42,462 nt of DNA. It comes from Deltaproteobacteria bacterium (GTDB lineage Bacteria > Myxococcota_A > UBA796 > SXON01). Position 1 is the first letter of the stretch. Every line of letters begins with the position of its first letter. The stretch spans positions 1 through 42,462 of the forward strand of contig CANKTH010000034.1 in the NCBI GenBank assembly GCA_947486185.1. Reading direction: 5' to 3'. Under the pieces are notes generated by a model, which saw only the letters and a program-made list of their open reading frames with translations, did no database searches and was not told the DNA's origin. Position numbers and translations under genes: made by a program. Below are positions 17,274 through 25,062 of this stretch, piece after piece.

Positions 17274-17474
17274 TCAGGCTTCTTCTGGCCCACGGTCGGC
17301 GGCGGCCCCGGGCCGCTTGAGGCGCGCGCGGGTGACCTTCACGTCGGCGCCCGAATTCGCGCTGGTGGGCGCGGCGTCATCGGGGCGAATCTCCTCGGCG
17401 CCGGCGGAATAATCGCCAGACAGGCGCTCAAGGACTCGGCGTACACGGCTGCGGAATCGGTCGATGGTCGACAT
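17274..17474 (-). CDS. small hypothetical protein, divergent from the cNMP-binding gene
   Basis: A 66-residue candidate gene in the 350-bp gap before the cyclic-nucleotide-binding gene. The sequence MSTIDRFRSRVRRVLERLSGDYSAGAEEI is a basic amphipathic helix followed by an acidic turn. The rest (Pro/Ala/Ser-rich, then VKVTRARLKRPG) looks disordered. The N-terminal helix resembles that of the thioredoxin-like protein two genes away (MGTLRRLVRGVLARVGARV). There is only a weak GGGAC-like site before the ATG. Amino-acid composition is plausible and non-repetitive, but this could be a chance frame. No family is recognised. Confidence 0.4.
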   Translation of the reverse strand: MSTIDRFRSRVRRVLERLSGDYSAGAEEIRPDDAAPTSANSGADVKVTRARLKRPGAAADRGPEEA

Positions 17475-17577
17475 AGCGGTCCCGTAGCCCGGCCTCCCGG
17501 ACCCTTCAACCGTGGTATGAAAGGAGGCGCGGCCCGCGCGCCCAGGCGACCCCCCGCGACCGATCGAGGAAAGGTGA

Positions 17578-18114
17578 ATGGCCACGATAACGCTCGAACA
17601 GATCATCAACTTCCTACTTGAAGCCCCGATGTTCGGAGATCTCGATCCCACCGAGCTCTCCCAGATCGTCCACATCATGCAGGTTCAACGTGTCCGGGAA
17701 GACTTCATCATCTTCCGCGAGGGCGACCCGGGTGATGCCTGGTACGTGATCTATGAGGGGTCCGCCCACGTCGCGAAGTTGGACGAGAACAACATCTCTC
17801 GGCGAATCACCTCGATCGGGCCCCGCGCTTGTTTCGGGGAGATGGCGATCCTCGACCACAGCCCGCGGTCGGCCACCGTCGCGGCCAGCTGCGATTCCAC
17901 GATCTTCCGGTTTCCTCGACGGGACTTCGAGGCGCTCCTTCGGGAGGGCAACCTCGCCGCCTACAAACTCATCTACGAAATGGCGAAGATCCTCTCGGCC
18001 CGGCAACGTCGTATGACGCGCGAGCTCGCCGAGGCGATGCGTGATGGGCAGCAACCAGGCCGCCTTTTGGAGGCCAGCGTCTCCATGGTTCATGATCAGG
18101 CGGTCTCGGAGTAG
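17578..18114 (+). CDS. cyclic nucleotide-binding domain protein without a DNA-binding domain
   Basis: A 178-residue soluble protein consisting almost only of a cNMP-binding (Crp/PKA-R type) domain, residues 12-140. The phosphate-binding cassette reads FGEMAILDHSPRSATVAA (86-103). It has both the ribose-binding Glu (E88) and the phosphate-binding Arg (R97), close to the PKA regulatory-subunit form, so real nucleotide binding is plausible. There is no helix-turn-helix; the C-terminal 40 residues are a charged helix and a short tail. It therefore probably acts by protein contact, not by DNA binding. AGGAAAGGTGA precedes the ATG. The thioredoxin-like gene starts 2 bases after its stop, and that gene overlaps the 5'-nucleotidase gene, making a three-gene operon. 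Confidence 0.88.
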   Translation: MATITLEQIINFLLEAPMFGDLDPTELSQIVHIMQVQRVREDFIIFREGDPGDAWYVIYEGSAHVAKLDENNISRRITSIGPRACFGEMAILDHSPRSATVAASCDSTIFRFPRRDFEALLREGNLAAYKLIYEMAKILSARQRRMTRELAEAMRDGQQPGRLLEASVSMVHDQAVSE

Positions 18115-18116
18115 AG

Positions 18117-18896
18117 ATGGGAACGCTGCGGCGCCTGGTGCGCGGGGTGCTGGCTCGGGTAGGGGCCCGCGTCGCACAGGACGAGCTTTTTGAGAAACCA
18201 GGCGAGCGCGCGCCGACGATGCCGCTCGACGGTGAGGCTGTCCACCGACCGGTGGCGCCCCCGGCTGCGTCAAGTCCTTCCCCGGGAGCCTCGGCAGCCG
18301 GGAGGCCCGCAGTTGCCGCGTCGCCGGCGGCCGCCCCTCCGAAAAAATCCCCTTCGGTAGCGTCCCCGGCCGAGCCCACGGTGGCGACGGCGGCGCACAG
18401 CCCCACCCGAACGCCGGGGCCAGCCGCGCCCAAGGTCGCCGCGTCGCGACCCGTCGAAGGCTGCGTGCCTGTCGATGAACCTGGACTTCGCGCGGCGCTC
18501 ACCCCAGGCACGCGCCCGTTGGTGATCAACCACTGGGCCACCTGGTGTGACAGTTGTACCGACGAGCTGCCTCGCCTCGTGCGCGCCGCCGCAGGTGTGG
18601 GCGATACGGCCGAGTTTATCGGAGTGAGCTGGGATCTTTTTGATCACCCGGCGCCGGTTGCCGCGGTGACCGACAAGGTCACCCGAGTCGCTGACTCTGC
18701 CGGGATCGGCTACGCAAGTGTGCTTTTCACGGGTCCCGCGGAGACCCTCTACCGGGTCGCGGAGATCGACTGGCATTTCATCCCGCAGACCCTCGTGGTG
18801 GCACCCGACGGCCGCGTGATCTGGCATAAGCGTGGAGATATCGCCGACGAAGACGTGGCCGCCCTCGTCCGGGCGGTGGCGGAGGCTGCGTCATGA
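18117..18896 (+). CDS. thioredoxin-like (TlpA-type) protein with disordered linker
   Basis: A 259-residue protein. Residues 1-20 are a basic amphipathic helix (MGTLRRLVRGVLARVGARV), 35-112 a Pro/Ala/Ser-rich linker, and 115-259 a thioredoxin fold. The active site is W143-C144-D-S-C147 in INHWATWCDSCTDE, and the cis-Pro strand is HFIPQTLVVAPDGR, typical of TlpA/ResA-like oxidoreductases. Unlike most of that family it has no classical signal peptide, so it is probably cytoplasmic or bound to the membrane face through the N-terminal helix. It starts 2 bases after the cNMP-binding gene and its TGA overlaps the next start (ATGA). Electron donor and target are unknown. Confidence 0.82.
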   Translation: MGTLRRLVRGVLARVGARVAQDELFEKPGERAPTMPLDGEAVHRPVAPPAASSPSPGASAAGRPAVAASPAAAPPKKSPSVASPAEPTVATAAHSPTRTPGPAAPKVAASRPVEGCVPVDEPGLRAALTPGTRPLVINHWATWCDSCTDELPRLVRAAAGVGDTAEFIGVSWDLFDHPAPVAAVTDKVTRVADSAGIGYASVLFTGPAETLYRVAEIDWHFIPQTLVVAPDGRVIWHKRGDIADEDVAALVRAVAEAAS

Positions 18897-20446
18897 CGCG
18901 GGGCGGCTCCCTCCTGCTCGTGCTGGGAATATCCAGCTGCCCCCGGCCGGATATTACGGATCCGGTGGACGCCGCGGGCCAACCTCCGGGCCACATCACC
19001 ATCCTGCACACCAACGACCTCCACAGCCACTTCTTGCCTGCCCCGGCAGAGTGGATCGATCAGCGGCCGGCGATCGGCGGATTTGTACGACTCGACGCCG
19101 AGATCGATGCGATTCGTTTGGCGCGCGGCGCCAGTACGACCCTGCTCATCGACGGTGGCGACATCCTCAGCGGCACACCCCTGTCGGACGTCGTGGCCGA
19201 CGGCGCAAAGGGTGGCGCGATGGTCCGTTTTCTTGAGGCCCTCGACTACGACGCCTGGGTGATCGGAAACCACGAGTTTGACAAGGGCCTCGACAACCTT
19301 TCGGCGTTGACCGCCGCATCGGACGTGCCCGTGTTGTCGGCCAATCTCCGCGCGACGGACGGTGTCGCCCCGCTCTTGCCCCGTCAGGAGCTCTCCCGCA
19401 TCTTCACCGTCAATGGCGTCCGTGTCGGCGTGATCGGGGTCACGACCGATGAGCTCGCGGGCCTCATGAACAAGACGGACTTCGCGCGGCTCGTGCTGCA
19501 GGAGGTCGGGCCCGCCGTGAAGGCCCAGATCGCCGAGCTCGACGGCAGCACCGATCTACTCGTGGTCCTCTCCCACATCGGGGTCGACGCCGACATGGCC
19601 CTCGCCCGTGGCGTGCCGGGCATCGACCTCATCGTCGGCGGCCACAGCCACACTCGGATCACCGAGCCGAGAAAGGTTGAAAACACCTGGATCGTGCAGG
19701 CCGGTAGCTACAACCGCTGCCTGGGCGTGCTCGACCTCGTGGTGGAAAACGACGCGCTGACTTCGGTTCGTTATGAGCTCCGGGACCTCTTGCCCGGCAC
19801 GATCCCGGGGCCGCCCAGCCCCGAGGTCGAGGCGTTGGTGGCGGGCTACAGCGCCGAGCTCGACGCCCTGTACAAGGTCGAGGTCTCCACGGCGCCCGCT
19901 GCGTTGTTGCGGAGTTCACGCGGCAGCTCTCCGCTGGGGCGGTGGGCGACGGCGATGCTGCGACAGGCCACCGGCGCGGATGTGGGGCTGTACAACGGGA
20001 GCGGGCTTCGTGCCGAGCTCGACGCGGGCCCCGTCACCACCGGAGATCTCTTCAACGTCTTCCCGTTCGGTAACGAGGTCGTGGTGGGCCAGCTCACGGG
20101 CGACGAGGTCATGGGCATCGTGCTTGGGAACTCGATATCCGAGGCTTTCGGCAAACGGAGTTTCATGCAGATCTCCGGCGTGACCTGGACCTGGCGGATG
20201 AGCCGTGGGGCCCCCGAGATCGTCGAGGCGAAGGTCGGCGGGGCTCCGCTCGATCCCAAGAAGTTGTATACGGTGGCGACCAATTCCTTCGTCGCCGAGC
20301 AGTGGGACCGCTACCTCGGCGCCGCGCTCCGAGACGCACGTGGCCTTGGCTACACCGACTACGATGCGGCGGTCACCGTGGCGAAGACCGGACCGGTGAA
20401 GGATAGCGAGGAGATCCCTGCCACACGGCTGGCGGACGGGGGCTAG
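18893..20446 (+). CDS. 5'-nucleotidase / 2',3'-cyclic-nucleotide phosphodiesterase family lipoprotein
   Basis: A 517-residue lipoprotein (MTRGGSLLLVLGISSC, lipobox ISSC) of the UshA/CpdB family. The N-terminal calcineurin-like domain carries the two-metal motifs HTNDLHSH (about residues 39-46), DGGDILSG, GNHEFD (near 124), VLSHIG and GGHSH (near 248). The C-terminal 5_nucleotid_C domain (from about 320) has GSGLRAEL and FNVFPFGN, part of the substrate pocket. Members hydrolyse 5'-nucleotides, UDP-sugars or 2',3'-cyclic nucleotides outside the cytoplasm. It overlaps the thioredoxin-like gene (ATGA) and shares an operon with a cyclic-nucleotide-binding protein, though the two would act in different compartments. 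Length is usual for the family. Confidence 0.9.
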   Translation: MTRGGSLLLVLGISSCPRPDITDPVDAAGQPPGHITILHTNDLHSHFLPAPAEWIDQRPAIGGFVRLDAEIDAIRLARGASTTLLIDGGDILSGTPLSDVVADGAKGGAMVRFLEALDYDAWVIGNHEFDKGLDNLSALTAASDVPVLSANLRATDGVAPLLPRQELSRIFTVNGVRVGVIGVTTDELAGLMNKTDFARLVLQEVGPAVKAQIAELDGSTDLLVVLSHIGVDADMALARGVPGIDLIVGGHSHTRITEPRKVENTWIVQAGSYNRCLGVLDLVVENDALTSVRYELRDLLPGTIPGPPSPEVEALVAGYSAELDALYKVEVSTAPAALLRSSRGSSPLGRWATAMLRQATGADVGLYNGSGLRAELDAGPVTTGDLFNVFPFGNEVVVGQLTGDEVMGIVLGNSISEAFGKRSFMQISGVTWTWRMSRGAPEIVEAKVGGAPLDPKKLYTVATNSFVAEQWDRYLGAALRDARGLGYTDYDAAVTVAKTGPVKDSEEIPATRLADGG

Positions 20447-20554
20447 ATGGGCGAGGCGGAGCTCCTGAGCCCGTCAGGGGTGCCCAAGACGATGTTTCAT
20501 CGGCCGCGACCCCGCCGGGACAGCAGTTCCGCCGTGGTCACATAGGGGGTTGTG

Positions 20555-23035
20555 ATGAGCTTCATACAGGGCGTCGATCGTTCGCATTGCGCGCCCCGTT
20601 CGGGATGGGTCCTGGTGTCGTTGCTGTTGGCCGGCTGCAAGGGTTGCCAGGATCAAGCTTGCTACACCCAGCTCTACCGCACGGAGCCGATCGCGCCGGG
20701 ACTCGAGGCGGCGGCCGTGGAGGCGCTGGACTACCTCGGGCCGACGCTGATCGATCAGGGCTGCGCGAAGGGTGTCAACTTCGGCGCCTACTCGGAGCGA
20801 GGAACGCGGGTTGACCTGTTGCTTTTTGATGACGACAAATCGGAGAAGCCGACTCGTCAGTTGCCCATGACACGCTACGGTGACGTGTGGAACCTCTATG
20901 TGGAGGGGATCGGCGAGGGCCAACGTTACGGCTATGTCGCGTTGGGGCCGAACTGGGTGGAAGACCCTGACTGGTACTGCGGCTCTCGGGAAGGATTCGT
21001 CGCGGACGTTGACGACCTGGGCAACCGGTTCAACCCCAACAAGCTCCTGACCGATCCTTATGCCCTCGCGTTCACCCGTGACTTTGACTGGGGGCTCGGG
21101 TCAGCTGGAACGGGCGAGAGTCGGCGCGCCGACTGTACGTGGGACGCCTCCCCCAAGAGCGTGGTGATGACCTCCGACTACGTCTGGGGCGCCGCCGAGT
21201 CCACCTGGCGACAGAACCGGCAGGATGAGGGTTTTACGGGCCACGGTCCGGCGGATCTCATCCTCTACGAGGTCCACGTCAAGGGTTTCACCCAGAACGG
21301 GGTCGAGGGGGTCGAACACCAGGGCACCTACCGCGGACTCGGCGAAAAGGCCGCCTACTTTGCGGAGCTTGGTGTGACCGCGGTCGAGCTGCTGCCGGTC
21401 CATGAAAAGGGCCTGGACGGCGGCTACTGGGGGTACAACAACGTCTCCTTCTTCGCCCCGGAGCTGACGTATTCTGCGGATTACGCTTACGACGGCCCTC
21501 CGCAGGCGGTCATCGACGAGTTCAAGTGGATGGTCGAGCAGCTCCACGGCCAGGGCATCGAGGTGGTGCTCGACGTCGTCTACAACCACACGGGTGAAGG
21601 CGGGCTCTGGCGCGACAAGGTCTACACCGACGACAGTCTCCTCGATCCGGACGGGATGTTGGACGCGTACAACCTCGATACCGTCGAGTCGGCGACCATC
21701 TACAACATGCGCGGGCTCGACAACGCGGCGTGGTACGCCCTGTCGCTCGACAACCAGAGCTACTGGAACAACACCGGCGTGGGGAACGAGACGCGCGCGA
21801 ATCACACCCCGATGCGCAGGTTGATCCTCGACTCGCTCCGCTTCTATGTCGAGGAGCTGCACGTCGACGGATTCCGCTTCGACCTCGCGGGCATCCTGGG
21901 TGAGCGGGACCTCGACTACAACAACTGGGACGACCCGGCGGCGACTGTCCTCCAAGAGATCATCGACGATCCGGTGCTTCAGAAGTACAACACCCGCATC
22001 ATCGCGGAGCCGTGGACCGCGGGTGGGAGCTACAACGCGATCGGCGCGTTCCCCGCTTCGACGGCGCGCGAAGGCAGCGGTTGGGCCGAATGGAACGCCA
22101 GTTTCCGGGATTGGTGGCGGTCCATCATGAACATCCCCGACTGGACGCTCAACGGGACCGAGAACGGCGCCGACGGTGGCTCGGTGATGACCGGCACGGA
22201 GCTCCGGTACGGCTGGAACGGGCGTCGGCCCTACCATTCGGTCAACTTCGTGACCTGCCACGACGGCTTCACGATGTACGACCTCTTCACGTACACCGAG
22301 AAGGTGAACAACTGCGGGCCGCTGAACCCTATCTGTTGTGACGATCCGACCTCGTCGTGGTGTGACACCGACAGTGGCGAGAGCCACAACCGCTCGGCGG
22401 ACTGGGTGGATGAGTCGCTCAAACGCCAGATGATGCGGAACTCCTTTGTGGCGATGATGATCAGCCACGGAACCCCGATGATCCTGGGCGGCGACGAGTG
22501 GGCGCGAACACAGTATGGCAACAACAACGCTTACTCCACCGGCGCGGACAACGAGTGGAACTGGTACCGGTGGGGCGAGTGGCAGGCGCAGGACGAGCGG
22601 TGGCGCCTGTTCAATTTCGTCGCGGGCATCACGCGGTTCCGGCGCGAGCATAGCTACGCCTTCGCGCCGACCACTTACGGTGGCGGAATGAGCTTCGCTT
22701 GGAAGGACGCCAATAACAGCGATGCGGGAGGCAGCACCTGGGGCGGCCGACACCTGATGATCCACTACTACGACGATGGGCGCGCTCTCGGGCCCGAGCT
22801 GGTGATCCTGATCAACATGGAGGCGGGAGACGTCAGCTTCACCCTGCCGACCGGGCCAACGTGGCTCCGGGCGGTCGACACCCAGGCCTATTTTGACAGC
22901 GATGCCTACCTCGACAGCGTCGGGCTGGATCGACGGAGCACCGGGAACCTGTGGACCGATACGGCCGAGGCGATCGGCGGGGCGTACACGGTACCGGCGC
23001 ACACCATCGTGATCCTCGAAGCATCGGAGGGCTGA
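20555..23035 (+). CDS. isoamylase/GlgX-type alpha-glucan debranching enzyme, lipoprotein
   Basis: An 826-residue GH13 enzyme with a lipoprotein signal ending VLVSLLLAGC. ATG 20555 follows AGGGGGT; GTG 20552 is equally possible. An N-terminal CBM48-like domain (VNFGAYSERGTRVDLLLFDDD) and the NKLLTDPYA and VHVKGFTQNGVEGVEHQGTY segments place it in the isoamylase/TreX/GlgX group. GH13 regions: I DVVYNHT (about 338-345), II GFRFDLAG with nucleophile Asp (about 440), III IIAEPW with acid/base Glu (about 483), IV VTCHDGF with the transition-state Asp (about 568). All catalytic residues are present. Expected role: hydrolysis of alpha-1,6 branch links of starch, glycogen or pullulan. Unlike cytoplasmic GlgX it is exported and lipid-anchored. 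It heads a four-gene operon; the porin gene starts right after its stop. Confidence 0.92.
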   Translation: MSFIQGVDRSHCAPRSGWVLVSLLLAGCKGCQDQACYTQLYRTEPIAPGLEAAAVEALDYLGPTLIDQGCAKGVNFGAYSERGTRVDLLLFDDDKSEKPTRQLPMTRYGDVWNLYVEGIGEGQRYGYVALGPNWVEDPDWYCGSREGFVADVDDLGNRFNPNKLLTDPYALAFTRDFDWGLGSAGTGESRRADCTWDASPKSVVMTSDYVWGAAESTWRQNRQDEGFTGHGPADLILYEVHVKGFTQNGVEGVEHQGTYRGLGEKAAYFAELGVTAVELLPVHEKGLDGGYWGYNNVSFFAPELTYSADYAYDGPPQAVIDEFKWMVEQLHGQGIEVVLDVVYNHTGEGGLWRDKVYTDDSLLDPDGMLDAYNLDTVESATIYNMRGLDNAAWYALSLDNQSYWNNTGVGNETRANHTPMRRLILDSLRFYVEELHVDGFRFDLAGILGERDLDYNNWDDPAATVLQEIIDDPVLQKYNTRIIAEPWTAGGSYNAIGAFPASTAREGSGWAEWNASFRDWWRSIMNIPDWTLNGTENGADGGSVMTGTELRYGWNGRRPYHSVNFVTCHDGFTMYDLFTYTEKVNNCGPLNPICCDDPTSSWCDTDSGESHNRSADWVDESLKRQMMRNSFVAMMISHGTPMILGGDEWARTQYGNNNAYSTGADNEWNWYRWGEWQAQDERWRLFNFVAGITRFRREHSYAFAPTTYGGGMSFAWKDANNSDAGGSTWGGRHLMIHYYDDGRALGPELVILINMEAGDVSFTLPTGPTWLRAVDTQAYFDSDAYLDSVGLDRRSTGNLWTDTAEAIGGAYTVPAHTIVILEASEG

Positions 23036-24529
23036 GTGCGCAAGCTCGTACCGAGTCTATTTCTGTTCGCGGCGCTGAGTTCGCCCGCGTGGGCCGGCGC
23101 GGACGTCGGCGGCTACTTCCGGGTGATGACTCGCCCCGATCTCGTAGGTGGAGATGGCAAACTCGGCTATTGGAACCTCTACGGGCGGCTCTTGAACGAG
23201 GGGCCCTACGGCGCGGTCGAGCTGAAGCTGGACGTCTTGGAGCGCCAACCTACGTCGCGTGAGCTGTGGACGGACCTGCACGTCAAGGTCGAGGGTGGGT
23301 CCATCGCCGGGGCGGACGCGGGGAACGGCGGCCTCGGAAATCTCCGGTTGTCCCAGGTGTACGTGCAGGCCGGAAACCTGGCGATCAATGGGGTCACCTG
23401 GAGGATGGGCACCCTGGAGAGCAACTTCGGCGATCTGGGACTCTACGACATGCGGTTGGCGCAGGTGCTCACGGACACCGTGGGCGTGTCCGCGCGGTAC
23501 GAGGGTGGCGTGGTCGATGCGCTGATCGGCGTCGGAGACGCCGGTTACACCCTTCGACCCGACCGGTACAACAGCATCGTCTCCCCGGGCGGGACCTTGC
23601 GTGTGCGTGCGGGCGGCCACGTCGAGCTCGGCGCCGGCGCACAGGCTTACCTGGAGCCGGAGGTGGTCGGGAACCGGAACGCGCCCTACACCACGCCGGG
23701 CCTGAGCTACGACGACTACGTGCGCCGCGACTTTGTCGCCGACTATGCCGAGGAGAACCCTGGGGAGAGCACGGTGGTGCCCCGCCCCGGCCCAACGAGC
23801 GCGAGCTCCTATAAGGGCGTGTTCTACCTGGGTTTCGGCAGCCTTGGTCCGTTGACCTGGAACAACCTGTTCGGCAGCTACACCGTACGTCATCCGGACA
23901 GCTACGTCACGGAGTCCTACAACGGGGTGGACTACGACCTCTACGTCGCGGGCCTCACCGATGAACGCACCGTTCTGCTCTTGGGTGATGAGCTCCAGCT
24001 TCGGTTGGTGCCTGAGCGCCTCGACCTGGTCGTGGGAGCGCTCTACGGCCTGCATCGGGACGCGGACAACAACATCGCGCCGAGCGACGATGACCGGCGG
24101 TATTGGTCGGCCGTAGCGCGAGCCCAGGTCTATCTCAGCCCGGTGGTCCATCTGCTCGGGGAAGGGAGCTACGCGGAGGAGCGCTCGCACAACGGGAAGC
24201 AGTGGCGAAACCACTATGATTCGCTCTTCGCGAACTCCCAGGACCCAGACGATCCGTTGGCGCTTCAGTTTGGTGATGCCGATGTCCGCACGACCATCCA
24301 GGGCAAGGGCGGCCTCGTGCTCAATCCCCTCGGACCGGGCATCTACACCAGGCCCTCCTTGCGGATCCTGTATGGGATTCAGTGGTCGAGCCAAAACAAC
24401 GCGTTCGGAAACTCCTATGTCGAGAGTCTCGACCAATACAACTACCTCTATCCGGCGGAGGTCTCGGCGGACGAGGTGGAGCGGCACGTTCACCAGTTGG
24501 TCGCGCTCGAAGCCGAGGTCTGGTTCTGA
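23036..24529 (+). CDS. outer-membrane beta-barrel channel, maltoporin-like role
   Basis: A 497-residue exported protein. The GTG start directly follows the isoamylase TGA. The signal peptide is MRKLVPSLFLFAALSSPAWA, cut after AWA. The mature chain is a series of alternating amphipathic strands with aromatic girdles (YFRVMTRPDL, LGYWNLYGRLL, GAVELKLDV, FYLGFGSLGPLTW) and ends in the phenylalanine of LEAEVWF, the terminal aromatic typical of outer-membrane barrels. The size (about 50 kDa) is that of 16-18-stranded porins. I do not see a clear match to LamB by motif. The proposed role in maltodextrin uptake rests on its position between two alpha-glucan hydrolases. Its stop overlaps the start of the next gene (TGATG). 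Confidence 0.8.
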   Translation: MRKLVPSLFLFAALSSPAWAGADVGGYFRVMTRPDLVGGDGKLGYWNLYGRLLNEGPYGAVELKLDVLERQPTSRELWTDLHVKVEGGSIAGADAGNGGLGNLRLSQVYVQAGNLAINGVTWRMGTLESNFGDLGLYDMRLAQVLTDTVGVSARYEGGVVDALIGVGDAGYTLRPDRYNSIVSPGGTLRVRAGGHVELGAGAQAYLEPEVVGNRNAPYTTPGLSYDDYVRRDFVADYAEENPGESTVVPRPGPTSASSYKGVFYLGFGSLGPLTWNNLFGSYTVRHPDSYVTESYNGVDYDLYVAGLTDERTVLLLGDELQLRLVPERLDLVVGALYGLHRDADNNIAPSDDDRRYWSAVARAQVYLSPVVHLLGEGSYAEERSHNGKQWRNHYDSLFANSQDPDDPLALQFGDADVRTTIQGKGGLVLNPLGPGIYTRPSLRILYGIQWSSQNNAFGNSYVESLDQYNYLYPAEVSADEVERHVHQLVALEAEVWF

Positions 24530-25062
24530 TGTGGCCCTTCTTATTGTTCGCCTGTGTGCCTCGTGCGGAGCTGGTGACGGCGCGGGCCCCGACGCCCGTG
24601 GAGCTGGTGGTGGTGACTCAGCCGGCGGGGAGTCGGGCCCCCACCGATGCGCCTGCGAGCGTATACTCCGCGATTGAGGCGGTGTTGAGCGCGCGGCTCC
24701 TGACGCCCACCCGCGTGGATTCCGCGGTGTTCAGCGAGAGCTTCAGCACGCGGCGGAGCACCGCCCAACGTTTGAGTTGGCTCGCCGCGAGACCGGGAGA
24801 CACCGTGCTCGTGCTCGTCGAGACGGAGGTCGAGTACTACTCGGAGATGAACGGGCGGTATCGCTGGACGGTCTCGGTAGTCGCGTCGGTGCTGCCGCCC
24901 GATCGGCCTCTGGAGGCGGTCGAGGCCTCGTTCGAGATCCCCGTATTTTTGAGCTTCTACCACGAGCGCGAGGACAAAGCCCTGGAGGCGGCGGTGCCGG
25001 TGCTCTCACGCCGCTTGGGCGAGCTCGTGGATACCTGGGTCGCAGGTCAAACTGGCGGATGA
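24529..25062 (+). CDS. small lipoprotein of the alpha-glucan operon
   Basis: A 177-residue protein starting at ATG 24529, which overlaps the porin stop as TGATG. The N-terminus is MWPFLLFAC: a lipobox-like FAC with only eight residues before the cysteine and no basic residue. The frame is open upstream, but I see no usable start codon close by that would add a normal n-region. The mature protein has a mixed alpha/beta pattern (PVELVVVTQPAGSR, RRSTAQRLSWLAARPGDTVLVLVETEVEYY, YRWTVSVVASVLP) with no recognised family. Its stop overlaps the amylase start (ATGA). Position suggests it assists the porin or amylase at the outer membrane; this is inference. Confidence 0.8.
   Translation: MWPFLLFACVPRAELVTARAPTPVELVVVTQPAGSRAPTDAPASVYSAIEAVLSARLLTPTRVDSAVFSESFSTRRSTAQRLSWLAARPGDTVLVLVETEVEYYSEMNGRYRWTVSVVASVLPPDRPLEAVEASFEIPVFLSFYHEREDKALEAAVPVLSRRLGELVDTWVAGQTGG

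Noticed and set aside
21101..23002. Long open frame on the minus strand opposite the isoamylase-type gene, and similar ones opposite the porin gene (23057-24493), hppA (30511-32040) and the PBP gene (28607-29917, plus strand)
   Set aside because: In high-GC DNA with biased third codon positions, antisense frames stay open. Their translations are rich in Arg, His and Val with no domain pattern, while the sense frames carry full sets of catalytic motifs.
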